DNA of 42,317 nt, taken from contig JAGNEJ010000036.1 of NCBI GenBank assembly GCA_018003315.1, forward strand, positions 1-42,317. The letters are read 5' to 3'. Below the pieces are notes generated by a model that was not told where the DNA came from, searched no databases, and saw only the letters and a program-made list of their open reading frames with translations. Position numbers and translations under genes: made by a program. Source of the DNA: Verrucomicrobiales bacterium. Lineage in GTDB: Bacteria; Verrucomicrobiota; Verrucomicrobiia; Verrucomicrobiales; V1-33. Positions 34,766-42,009 of the stretch are shown piece by piece; within the stretch, counting starts at the first letter, position 1, and every line of letters begins with the position of its first letter.

Positions 34766-35317
34766 CAAGTCACGCAGAATCTCGAATACGAAGGGGCCAA
34801 AGGTCCGGGCGTAATCGGCACTGCGCATGTTACCCTGGGGCGGCAGGTGGAGGAAGGCGCTCTGCGTGGCTGGGAAGTGGCGCAGGACTTCCCAAAGGAT
34901 GCGGTTGCACAAAAAGGTTCCGGCATCCGAACTACGAACCAAGGGAACGGGCAATGCCCAGCTGGAAGGTGAACGAAGCTGCAAGGTTGAAGCGAGCGAG
35001 TCGGGGCTCTGCGGGCAGATGCTTCCAGCGGGACCTTCGCATCCGATTTCATCCGTTCCTTCCATGCGGTTCCGGGCCAGGGTTTCCCATGCCACCTGAC
35101 CGGATTTGCCTTCCCCAAGGCCAAGAAACCAGCGGGGACGGCCGCGTTGCAGGCAGTTTTGCAGGAACCGCGGAGCCTGCTCCCAAGTGACTGGCAGGAT
35201 GCGGGTCTGCGCAGTTCCTGCCGGCAGATGTCTGCGCAGCCAGCACAGCACCGTGGAGCTTCCATTGATCCCGCGCCCCGCGAACGGCTTGAAGGAGGTG
35301 AGCAAAATGGGCTTCAC
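34754..35317 (-). CDS. pcp: Pyroglutamyl-peptidase I-like cysteine peptidase (C15)
   Basis: 187 residues from a GTG start (MKPILLTSFKPFAG). The C15 pattern is visible: N-terminal LLTSFKPFAGRGINGSS, LGLGEG, and the triad E78 (WETLARN), C137 (DAGTFLCN) and H157 (AFLHLP). The family removes N-terminal pyroglutamate from peptides. The central third is divergent, with Pro/Ser-rich loops, and it is shorter than the usual 200-215 residues. It follows ribF by 15 bp, so it is probably the last gene of the rpoZ-smpB-ribF operon. Confidence 0.8.
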   Translation of the reverse strand: MKPILLTSFKPFAGRGINGSSTVLCWLRRHLPAGTAQTRILPVTWEQAPRFLQNCLQRGRPRWFLGLGEGKSGQVAWETLARNRMEGTDEIGCEGPAGSICPQSPDSLASTLQLRSPSSWALPVPLVRSSDAGTFLCNRILWEVLRHFPATQSAFLHLPPQGNMRSADYARTFGPFVFEILRDLSGF

Positions 35318-35332
35318 GCAGAGGGAGGCTGG

Positions 35333-36307
35333 TTAGGAATCGTCCGCCTCGTCGCAAGCCGCAGCGTACTGCGGGGCATCCGCTCCCAGAATCAGCCGTG
35401 CGGAGTTGCAGTCTCTGGAAATCTGCTCTTTCAGCGCTTCAAGACTTGGCAGGCGCAGCTCGTCACGCAGCCGCTGGACGAAGCGCACTTCCATTTCTTG
35501 ACCATACACGTCGCCGTCGAAATCAAAGAGGTGAACCTCTAGCTGCCGCTGCGAGACACCTTCGTTCAGAGTTGGCCGGAAGCCAAGATTCGCCACTCCG
35601 GGCAGGATTTCGCAACCCATGGCCACCCGGACTGCATAGACTCCAACGGGCGGAAGCTGTTCGGTTAATGAATCCAGATTGGCGGTGGGGAAGCCGAGTT
35701 TGCGTCCCAGTTTGCGGCCGTGCACGACGGTTCCCAAAACGGAGTAGTCGCGTCCCAGCAGACTGCGGGCGGCAATGAAATCGCCTGCTTCAACTACCTG
35801 GCGGATGCGAGTGCTGCTGACGGGGTCCCCGGCGATTTGTAGCAAGGGAACTGCGACCACCGAAAAACCATCGCGCAGGCCGAACTGCTTCAAGGTGGCC
35901 ACCGTTCCGCTGCGTTCGCACCCAAACGCCCAGTCGTGACCGACGCTGATGCTGCCGAGCGGCTGGCAATGCTTGTGCAGCAGGGCGACGAACGATTCCG
36001 CGGACAGGGCAGCGAATTCTGCGGTGAAGGCAATTTCCAGCAGGTGCCGGATGCCCAATCGTTCCAGAATGATTTCCTTGTGCCGTGTGGAGGTCAGTAT
36101 GCGCGGCACTGACTCCGGCCTGAGTACTCGCAGCGGGTGAGGGTCAAAGGTGGCGACGACGGCGGTGCCGTCGGTGGCTTCCGCCGCCTGACTGGCCTGG
36201 CGGATGACTTCCTGGTGTCCCAAGTGGATGCCATCAAAAACGCCGATGGCCAGGTGAATCGGTCCAGGAAGTGTTGACAGGGAATGGATGGAACGGTGGG
36301 TTTCCAC
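35333..36307 (-). CDS. ribF: Bifunctional riboflavin kinase / FAD synthetase
   Basis: 324 residues. The N-terminal FAD synthetase half has GVFDGIHLGHQEVI and the SSTRIRQ motif. The C-terminal riboflavin kinase half begins at GRKLGRKLGFPTANL and includes GVANLGFRPT, followed by the FDFDGDVYG segment. It converts riboflavin to FMN and then FAD in the cytoplasm. Same strand as smpB, 25 bp downstream of it. Confidence 0.94.
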   Translation of the reverse strand: METHRSIHSLSTLPGPIHLAIGVFDGIHLGHQEVIRQASQAAEATDGTAVVATFDPHPLRVLRPESVPRILTSTRHKEIILERLGIRHLLEIAFTAEFAALSAESFVALLHKHCQPLGSISVGHDWAFGCERSGTVATLKQFGLRDGFSVVAVPLLQIAGDPVSSTRIRQVVEAGDFIAARSLLGRDYSVLGTVVHGRKLGRKLGFPTANLDSLTEQLPPVGVYAVRVAMGCEILPGVANLGFRPTLNEGVSQRQLEVHLFDFDGDVYGQEMEVRFVQRLRDELRLPSLEALKEQISRDCNSARLILGADAPQYAAACDEADDS

Positions 36308-36332
36308 TGGGAGGACGGCGAGTGGTGGGGAC

Positions 36333-36794
36333 TTATTTTCCCTTGCGTTGAAAGCGGCTGACCTCGCGTTCGATTTCCCGCTGGTGCGCCTTCTTCTTGA
36401 GATCTTCGCGGCGGTCTGCCTGGTGTTTGCCCTTGCCGACGCCCAGTTCGAGCTTTACGCGCGACCCTTTCCAGTAGGCGCGCAGGGCCACCAGGGTGTT
36501 GCCCTTGATCTGGCTGGCGGAAAAGAGGCGGTGAATCTCACTCTTGTGGAGCAGAAGCCGCCGCACCCGTTTGGGTTCGTGCTGTTCCCAACTGGCCTTT
36601 TCGTAAGCCGGAATGTCGCAGCCATACAGAAAGCATTGGCCGTTTTCCACCCGGGCAAAGGCATCCCGCAGATTGATGTGACCGGCGCGGATAGCTTTGA
36701 CCTCGGTTCCCTTCAGTTCGACTCCGGCCTCCACTTTTTCCAGGATGTGAAAATCAGCGAAGGCCTTGCGGTTGGTGACAATTTCGGGAGTCAT
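36333..36794 (-). CDS. smpB: SsrA-binding protein SmpB
   Basis: 153 residues. SmpB motifs: IVTNRKAFADFHILEKVEAG, the GTEVKAIRAGHINLRDAFA strand, the PKRVRRLLLHKSEI region, and a basic C-terminal tail. It binds tmRNA and ribosomes in trans-translation. I saw no ssrA in the window, although it is often nearby. It lies 84 bp after rpoZ. Confidence 0.95.
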   Translation of the reverse strand: MTPEIVTNRKAFADFHILEKVEAGVELKGTEVKAIRAGHINLRDAFARVENGQCFLYGCDIPAYEKASWEQHEPKRVRRLLLHKSEIHRLFSASQIKGNTLVALRAYWKGSRVKLELGVGKGKHQADRREDLKKKAHQREIEREVSRFQRKGK

Positions 36795-36878
36795 GGGCGC
36801 GGGGGGCGCACAGGAACGGGTGATGCGGCATCAGCCCAAATGGGACCGGCAGGAGAACGAAGGTCCTGCGATAGCGAC

Positions 36879-37094
36879 TTATTCCTTTTCCTCGACTGAC
36901 TGGACGCTGATTTTCCCTTCGATGATTTCCAGCAGGGCAATGTCGCCCTGACCGAGCCGTGTTCCGTGGGAGGCAACATTGATCAACGGGGCCCGGCCTT
37001 GGTTCAACTGGCGCACCCGCCGTGACACCAAATTGATGAGCAGCGGTGCGTGTGGAATGACTGCGGAGGCTTTTTCGATCAATTCGCTCTTCAT
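36879..37094 (-). CDS. rpoZ: RNA polymerase omega subunit
   Basis: 71 residues from MKSELIEKAS; the frame is open 42 codons upstream, but that part is not conserved-looking. The segment LLINLVSRRVRQLNQGRAPL and the C-terminal DIALLEIIEGKI are omega-like. Omega helps RNA polymerase assembly and is a ppGpp-site component. The GRAPL sequence replaces the usual variant after RQL. First gene of the probable rpoZ-smpB-ribF-pcp operon. Confidence 0.85.
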   Translation of the reverse strand: MKSELIEKASAVIPHAPLLINLVSRRVRQLNQGRAPLINVASHGTRLGQGDIALLEIIEGKISVQSVEEKE

Positions 37095-37502
37095 GGAACG
37101 TGCAGCAAAAGAAGGGGTCGTTGACACAGATCGGCCTTCAGCGGTTCCAGGAAAGGGAATGACGTTGGAAGCGGACATGTGCGGATGGTTGCGTGGGGAG
37201 TCGAAACAGGGCTTTGCCAATCGACTGGATTTTGGCAGAACCGGAAACGAAGAATCCAGTGCATAGCATGACCGGGCATGCCTGCAACCGATTTTTTCTT
37301 CGAATCACGCTCTGACCTGGTTTGAACATTGAGTTCACTGGCCTCGCCAAGCAGGAAGCACACGGCTCCGAATGATTTGACTGGGAGGTGGGCATTGGCG
37401 GTGATCGCGCCGCTGTTTTCTGCGGCGAGACCACTGGGACATTTGCGCAAGGATGTCTGTTTTGCGGAAATTCCTGACAGGTTCAGCACCTGCCGGGGTG
37501 CG
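37095..37502. other. Intergenic region upstream of rpoZ
   Basis: 408 bp between rpoZ and the small ORF at 37503, with long open frames on both strands that show no protein-like composition. The rpoZ promoter must be here, but I could not place -10 and -35 boxes with confidence. No hairpin with a T-run was seen. Confidence 0.4.
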
Positions 37503-37925
37503 TCAGGGGAAGGGCTTCCGCAGACGGCAATAGCGCCGAGGGGGGGCGAAGACATCGCGGAACTCGAAGACACCTGGGTCCACGGTGTCGCTGAACTGGG
37601 CGGCGGTGCGGCGGGTGGTCCAGTTGATGAGGTTTTCGGAAGATTCCATGCCGGTGGCGTCGCCGGGCAGCGAGAACCAGCGGACTTCCGGTGCATCGCC
37701 TGGGGCAAACGTGACACCGAGCATGCGCGGAGAGTCAGTGAGGCGGTAAAAGCGCACTCCGCTGGATTGCCGCCCCCCCTCGGCCTGCGCTGGTGCCATT
37801 AGCCCACGCCCATCTGACGGCAAGCGATCACCTCGCATGGAAATAACGGCGGGAGATCTCACGAAACTCGGCACGCGGCGATTGCATGGAGGAGATTTTA
37901 CTGATTCAAATGAAAACGGTTTCAC
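37503..37925 (-). CDS. Small ORF resembling a C-terminal domain remnant of a larger exported protein
   Basis: 140 residues from a GTG (or 111 from an internal ATG). The last third, SENLINWTTRRTAAQFSD then FEFRDVFAPPRRYCRLR, resembles the 'SSTNLVNWT ... RFYRL' type C-terminal module that ends many long exported Verrucomicrobia proteins. No signal peptide and no upstream domains are present. It could be a real small protein, but a decayed remnant is more likely. Confidence 0.4.
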   Translation of the reverse strand: MKPFSFESVKSPPCNRRVPSFVRSPAVISMRGDRLPSDGRGLMAPAQAEGGRQSSGVRFYRLTDSPRMLGVTFAPGDAPEVRWFSLPGDATGMESSENLINWTTRRTAAQFSDTVDPGVFEFRDVFAPPRRYCRLRKPFP

Positions 37926-37961
37926 TTGGCGTGGCTGCGGCCAATGAAGCCTCGGTTGGCA

Positions 37962-38873
37962 TTATTTTTGCGCCTTGGGCAGCGCCGCTTCTCCCTGGCG
38001 CAGTTCTTCCAGGAATGCCTGGACTGGGGGCGTCAAGGCGCGGGAGCGCCGACGCAGGGCGCCGAGCGGACGCCGGGCCTCGTCCGAATGGTCCCCCACC
38101 GCCAGAATGCGCAGGGTGCCGCTGGCCACTTCACGGGACACGGCACGGCGCGGCACGATGGAAATGGCGTCCTCCACTTCCACGGCGCGCTTCACCGTTT
38201 CCACGTTGTCGAATTCCATGGTTCTGCGGATCACGACCTGGTGCGCCTTCAACAGCCGGTCCAGCGCCTGCCGTGTGGGCGTGTCCGGCTCGAAGGCCAC
38301 GAAATTTTGTCCTGACAAATCCGAGAACCGAACCGATTTTTTTCTGGCAAACGGATGGCTGGGATTGCAGATGACCACCAGTTGGTCCACCGCATAGACA
38401 TCCACCGCCAGTCCTCTGCGTGCCTTGGGAAACGCCACCAGCCCAATGTCCACCGTGCCCAGTGAAACATCCTGGTAAACCTGGCCGGACTTTCGGTAGC
38501 GGATCTCCACCTGGGCTTCGGGATGCTTTTCTCGAAAACGCCTGACATGCGGGGGCAGTTCGTGCAGGCCGATCGAATACACGGTGGCTACCCGGACCGT
38601 GCCGGCGATTTTTCCGCGCATCCGCTCGATCTGTTTCGCGGCGTCGGAATACACTTCGGTAATGCGCCGTGCCGCCTCCAGCAGCACCCGGCCTTCAGGT
38701 GTCAGGTCAACACCGTGGTTGGTGCGTTCCAGCAGCTGACTGCCCAGACGCTTTTCCAGACTGCGAATCTGCTGACTGACGGCACTCTGGGTGATGTGGT
38801 TGCGCGCGGCGGCCTCGGAAAAGGTGCCGGTGTTCGCCAGATCGCAGAAGACTTGGAGAGATTCGATGTGCAT
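37962..38873 (-). CDS. LysR-family transcriptional regulator
   Basis: 303 residues from MHIESLQVF; the frame is open far upstream, but that is not coding. The N-terminal LysR HTH (FCDLANTGTFSEAAARNHITQ, then SAVSQQIRSLEKRLG) is followed by the two-lobed effector-binding domain (about 90-300). Target genes are unknown: it stands after a pseudopilin gene with 8 bp between them, on the same strand, which is unusual for a LysR regulator, normally divergent from its target. Confidence 0.9.
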   Translation of the reverse strand: MHIESLQVFCDLANTGTFSEAAARNHITQSAVSQQIRSLEKRLGSQLLERTNHGVDLTPEGRVLLEAARRITEVYSDAAKQIERMRGKIAGTVRVATVYSIGLHELPPHVRRFREKHPEAQVEIRYRKSGQVYQDVSLGTVDIGLVAFPKARRGLAVDVYAVDQLVVICNPSHPFARKKSVRFSDLSGQNFVAFEPDTPTRQALDRLLKAHQVVIRRTMEFDNVETVKRAVEVEDAISIVPRRAVSREVASGTLRILAVGDHSDEARRPLGALRRRSRALTPPVQAFLEELRQGEAALPKAQK

Positions 38874-38881
38874 GCGCCGCG

Positions 38882-39337
38882 TCAGTCGAAGTCCACTGGA
38901 AATGGGTCCCAAAAGTCGGTAGGCACGACATCCTGCAGCATTTCCGCGGAGGTTTTGGGCACGGATGGCTTCACTTCCGCTTTTTGCGGTCCGTAAGGGG
39001 TGCCGAACGGATCCATGCCGGTTTTTTCCAGGGCGCTGCCTTTTTTCAACCGTTTGCGGTACTGCTCCACTGCAACCACCGTTCCAGCGGTCAGCCTTTC
39101 CTCCTTGGCCACGGCATCCACGGCTTTTTCGATCATTTCCAAATCCTCTTTCAGCTTGCGCCCCTTCTCGCGCAACCCGGATCGCTGCCAGCCCGGATAC
39201 ACAATCACCACCAGCAGGGCGGCCAGCCCAAGACACAGCAGGACCTCCAGCAGGGTCAGGCCGCTGCGGTGCGCTGTGGGAATGAAGGGGGAGGACCGTT
39301 TCACTTTGACAGCAGGACTAGAACGCCCGCAGGCCAT
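38882..39337 (-). CDS. Pseudopilin (prepilin-type) protein
   Basis: 151 residues from MACGRSS, or shorter from a GTG at 39302-39304. The methylation motif is G-LTLLEVLLCLGLAALLVV, with Leu at +1 and Glu at +5, then a long helix rich in Lys/Glu (EKGRKLKEDLEMIEKAVDA). The C-terminal part has DPFGTPYGP, reminiscent of the calcium-binding loop of GspG-type major pseudopilins. It lies between the WXG100-like pair and the LysR gene, all on one strand. A type II-like or pilus system is possible, but no core secretion genes are visible. Confidence 0.8.
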   Translation of the reverse strand: MACGRSSPAVKVKRSSPFIPTAHRSGLTLLEVLLCLGLAALLVVIVYPGWQRSGLREKGRKLKEDLEMIEKAVDAVAKEERLTAGTVVAVEQYRKRLKKGSALEKTGMDPFGTPYGPQKAEVKPSVPKTSAEMLQDVVPTDFWDPFPVDFD

Positions 39338-39398
39338 CCTTCCACTGGAAATGCAACAAATCTGCGTCGGGAAAAGCCGCAGCCAAAAATCACATGTG

Positions 39399-39947
39399 TC
39401 AGCGTTCGGCGGAGGGCGGGGGAGTGCCGGGTTCTGGACTGTCAGAAACCTTGGGCACCACGCCGGAGGGCAGCGGAGTGGTCTCCGCATAGGCATCCAG
39501 GATCTTGATCATCTGTCCCAGCAGGGCGATGCCCTTGGGAATGTCATGGACCAGGAAATGATTCAGGCCGTCCAGCCGTTTTGTCAGGGGATCAAACACG
39601 GTTTCGAAATTCCGGCTCCACCGGCGCACTGCCTTCAGTTTCTCGGTTGCCTCATCCAGGGCATACTTGGCCTTGCGGAATGCGGCCTGCTGGGCGGACG
39701 GAGTGTCGATGAGAGCCGACAACCGGGCGGTCATGAGTTCCGCCTGGGCTTGTTCAAAGGCGCGGGTGCGGCGTTTGACCTGCCCTTCCCAGAAGGCCGC
39801 CTGGTCTCCCTGCACCCATTGCTGGGCGCGCCGCACCGTGTCGGTCACCTGGTCCACCGCCTGCCGCGCCCTGGTGTGAAACACGATGAGCGTGGAACGG
39901 AATGCCACAAGGACATCTATGGACCGGATTTTTGCTTCGGTGGCCAT
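39399..39947 (-). CDS. Helical protein encoded with the WXG100-like gene
   Basis: 182 residues from MATEAKIRS. Almost entirely predicted helical and charged, with a coiled-coil-like middle (EGQVKRRTRAFEQAQAELM and KAKYALDEATEKLKAVRRW) and a Pro/Ser-rich end. No family recognised. It starts 13 bp after the WXG100-like gene, so the two are very likely co-expressed partners. Confidence 0.75.
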   Translation of the reverse strand: MATEAKIRSIDVLVAFRSTLIVFHTRARQAVDQVTDTVRRAQQWVQGDQAAFWEGQVKRRTRAFEQAQAELMTARLSALIDTPSAQQAAFRKAKYALDEATEKLKAVRRWSRNFETVFDPLTKRLDGLNHFLVHDIPKGIALLGQMIKILDAYAETTPLPSGVVPKVSDSPEPGTPPPSAER

Positions 39948-39960
39948 GCCGGTTTTTGGT

Positions 39961-40233
39961 CTAGCGCTGGTCGAGGTATTCCTCAATGCGCTGCGCCTTG
40001 CGCAGCAGAAACGGCGTGTGCTTCTCCGCCACTTCCACGAATTTTTTCAGAACCTTCATCGTGGTGATGAATTCCTCGGCGAATTTTTCGTGTTCCTGAT
40101 CCTGCCAGGTGGCGGAGAGGGCGGCGAATTTCGACTGCAGGGAGGATGCCTTTCCCTGCACGTCGTCATTGAAGCGCTTGAGTTCCTTGGCGAACCGCCG
40201 CACTTCCTCGGGATCCATGATTGCCTGGGCCAT
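39961..40233 (-). CDS. WXG100-like small helical protein (type VII-secretion-target-like)
   Basis: 90 residues, the size of WXG100/ESAT-6 proteins, with two long helices around a central turn. The turn contains TWQDQEHEKF (W43-Q44-D45), a W-x-D variant of the W-x-G motif used by many diderm members I know of. The N-terminus DPEEVRRFAKELKRFND and the C-terminus LLRKAQRIEEYLDQR fit the pattern. No FtsK/EssC-type ATPase or other secretion component is encoded here, so export by a type VII-like system is unproven. The leader has no Shine-Dalgarno. Confidence 0.75.
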   Translation of the reverse strand: MAQAIMDPEEVRRFAKELKRFNDDVQGKASSLQSKFAALSATWQDQEHEKFAEEFITTMKVLKKFVEVAEKHTPFLLRKAQRIEEYLDQR

Positions 40234-40433
40234 AACAATGCGGGTGGTGTGGGTTGTGCTGTGTGAATGTGCCTGCGGGCCGCAGCTCCGGTGTCAGGCG
40301 GGGCACTGTTCCTTTACCATGCTCTCCGCCGCCGGGCAATCGCGGGTTTGCCCAAAGTAGCAAGGGAAGAGCCGAACAACAGTGGTGTTCCACTCGTTCT
40401 CCCGGCGGGGCGAAAGGTGCGAAGGGCTGACAG

Positions 40434-40521
40434 GTGGCGCATTGGAACCGCCGTGCTACGGATCCGTACGGCCAGTGGTGTGGGGGGCGGGAGTTAAAAC
40501 CAAGCCTCCGGCCTACCCGAT
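40434..40521 (+). mobile_element. 3' end of a bacterial class C group II intron (remnant)
   Basis: Domain V-like sequence at about 40445-40479 folds as ACCGC / GTGGT closing a TACG-GATC-CGTA hairpin. It is followed by GTGTGGGGGGCGG, a domain VI hairpin and the ending CCTACCCGAT, which is the typical 3' end of class C introns, with the bulged branch-point A seven bases from the end. No reverse-transcriptase ORF precedes it; only about 200 bp separate it from the WXG100-like gene, so the 5' part is lost. The base after the end begins TAGCA, consistent with insertion in an attC R box. Confidence 0.65.
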
Positions 40522-40532
40522 TAGCAGAACAA

Positions 40533-41126
40533 CTACTCAAGACTGTACGTTACCTTATTATCCGAAACCACAATGTAGCCTTGTTGTTCCAACGCCTTGA
40601 CCAAACCAGTCAACTCGTTTTCCGTGAGGCCCTTTTGGAACAGTGAATTGACCGTACTGGAAAGCGTCTTGGTTGTTCGCGGACGTGAATTGCCTCGTTG
40701 CTTGAGATTTTCCACGACGGCAGAGACACGTTCAGGCAAGCTCGCAGAGTTGGCCGCCTTGATGATTGGAATGTCGTGGATGCTCTTGGAGCGACAGGCG
40801 TAAATCTTGTTGGCTTTGAGGTAAGCAATGAGCGGATCAAAGCCCGTGTCTTTTGAAATGATGTGGAAGAAGGGTGATTCGTCTTGGGCCGCGAGTTTGC
40901 CGATGAAGTAGGCAATGTGAAAGTCCAAGGCATTCGGCCCGTTGCCTGAAATTTTGATGTACTTGCCATTGGGACCGAGACGCTGCAACGCCTCGACGAC
41001 TGCGAAGTTGACCTTGGCCTGATTGGCACCAACAAACACATAGACCTTGAAGAACTCCTTGTCCAACGCTGCGAGCGCGGACGGCTGCACGTTCTCGTAG
41101 TCGATGAGCACATAGTTGGTTCGCAC
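40533..41126 (-). CDS. NYN/PIN-like domain protein (predicted nuclease)
   Basis: 197 residues from a GTG start, supported by GGGAGAAG about 6 bases upstream. The NYN/PIN-type core is recognisable: VLIDYENVQP with the first acidic pair, the central ISGNGPNALDFHIAYFIGKL and IISKDTGFDPLIAYLK with the later acidic residues, then a C-terminal OST-like or wHTH segment (NELTGLVKALEQQGYI). Such proteins are predicted metal-dependent RNases. It is in a gene-cassette-like setting, where small nucleases of this kind are common. Confidence 0.8.
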   Translation of the reverse strand: MRTNYVLIDYENVQPSALAALDKEFFKVYVFVGANQAKVNFAVVEALQRLGPNGKYIKISGNGPNALDFHIAYFIGKLAAQDESPFFHIISKDTGFDPLIAYLKANKIYACRSKSIHDIPIIKAANSASLPERVSAVVENLKQRGNSRPRTTKTLSSTVNSLFQKGLTENELTGLVKALEQQGYIVVSDNKVTYSLE

Positions 41127-41144
41127 GTAAAACTTCTCCCGTAT

Positions 41145-41241
41145 TGCTAACGATTCAGCTCGCCGATGGCGGCCCCTCCGTGTCTCCCGGACTTCAAAGC
41201 GGCGTGGCGGGGCCGCCATTCGATGCCGCGCTTGGTTGGCC
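41145..41241 (-). repeat. attC-like recombination site 1
   Basis: Boundaries TGCTAAC (41145-41151) and GTTGGCC (41235-41241) are imperfectly complementary (5 of 7). Inside them is a perfect 11-bp stem, ATGGCGGCCCC (41166-41176) with GGGGCCGCCAT (41209-41219), around a 32-base loop. Size (97 bp), end motifs and stem fit an integron attC. The stop of the upstream ORF lies in its loop, and the NYN gene starts 19 bp after it. Confidence 0.5.
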
Positions 41242-41484
41242 CTTCTTGGTCTTGCTCCGCTGAACCTTGCGCCCACGGCGCGAACCACTGGGCGGCGGAA
41301 CCGGATACGGCTCGGGGTACTCCAACAGTCTCGCCCCGTTGACGAAGCGTGCTTGGTTGGCGTGCTCCTGCAATTCCCGGATGATCGCGTCCACCGTATT
41401 TGGAGGGAGTTCCAACTCCATGGTGAGTGTGGTGGAACCGGACGGCGCGTAGCTCAGATACAACCGCTTGGTGAATCTGGTCAT
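41194..41484 (-). CDS. Small cassette ORF, possibly frameshifted
   Basis: 96 residues from ATG 41482-41484. The protein-like part is LYLSYAPSGSTTLTMELELPP, then VDAIIRELQEHANQARFVNG, and a basic tail ending in the attC-like loop. An ORF in another frame begins at 41572 (MPNSFDQFMPKTRMQFSDGA) and looks protein-like for about 38 codons before turning into low-complexity sequence. A frameshift near 41480 may therefore join the two. No family recognised. Confidence 0.5.
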   Translation of the reverse strand: MTRFTKRLYLSYAPSGSTTLTMELELPPNTVDAIIRELQEHANQARFVNGARLLEYPEPYPVPPPSGSRRGRKVQRSKTKKGQPSAASNGGPATPL

Positions 41485-41597
41485 CACAGGACACCGTGCC
41501 GACAGACAGGATGGCACCATCTGAAAACTGCATGCGAGTTTTCGGCATGAATTGGTCAAATGAGTTCGGCATAGCAATTGCGGATCGCATTCAAGCG

Positions 41598-41655
41598 GGC
41601 CAACGTTTGAGCGGACTCAGCGCGGGACGCGCTTGAGTCCCGCGCCTGGTTCTCC
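41598..41655 (-). repeat. attC-like recombination site 2
   Basis: 58 bp, bounded by GGCCAAC (41598-41604) and GTTCTCC (41649-41655), which pair at 5 of 7 positions. Inside are equal 8-base unpaired spacers, then a stem GGACTCAGCGCG (41613-41624) / CGCGC-TGAGTCC (41628-41640) around loop GGA, with a single extrahelical T (41633). This is the attC pattern, near its smallest known size. The zinc-ribbon ORF ends inside it. Confidence 0.55.
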
Positions 41656-42009
41656 CGTATGATGGTGGGTGATCTTTTCAAGTTCTTTCTCGAGCTTTCT
41701 GATTTGGCGGGTTCTGTCGCGATTTTCGGGCATCTCACGGAGATGGAGAATCTCGTGTTCGACAAAGTGTTGCCTCCGAACTCTCCGCAAAGCAAGCGCC
41801 TCGTCGCTTGCGAGTTCGCGCCGACGACACTCCGCTCGCAGATCCCGCCATGCCTTGATGTCATCATGCTTCGGAATTTCGACTTTGTAACCAAGACAGA
41901 AGCACTCCTCTCCACATTCTCGGCACTTGGGTGCGTTCGGTGCAGTCTTTGGATGGCGAATCGCCGTCCTGCACGCAAAGCAGACGTAGTTATGGTTGCT
42001 CGCTGACAT
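41617..42009 (-). CDS. Zinc-ribbon cassette protein of unknown function
   Basis: 130 residues from MSASNHNYVC. The N-terminal zinc ribbon is CFAC, then CRECGEECFC, giving C-x2-C pairs at about residues 10-42. The rest is helical and highly charged (KAWRDLRAECRRRELASDEA and following coiled coil). No family recognised. The stop falls inside attC-like site 2, and a possible R-type box, TGCTAAC on the + strand (42065-42071), lies 56 bp upstream of the start. Confidence 0.65.
   Translation of the reverse strand: MSASNHNYVCFACRTAIRHPKTAPNAPKCRECGEECFCLGYKVEIPKHDDIKAWRDLRAECRRRELASDEALALRRVRRQHFVEHEILHLREMPENRDRTRQIRKLEKELEKITHHHTGEPGAGLKRVPR

Noticed and set aside
37091-37717. 208-codon - strand ORF upstream of and overlapping the rpoZ start region
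   Set aside because: Pro/Ser-rich, low-complexity composition typical of GC-rich non-coding sequence; it also overlaps the ORF at 37503 in another frame.
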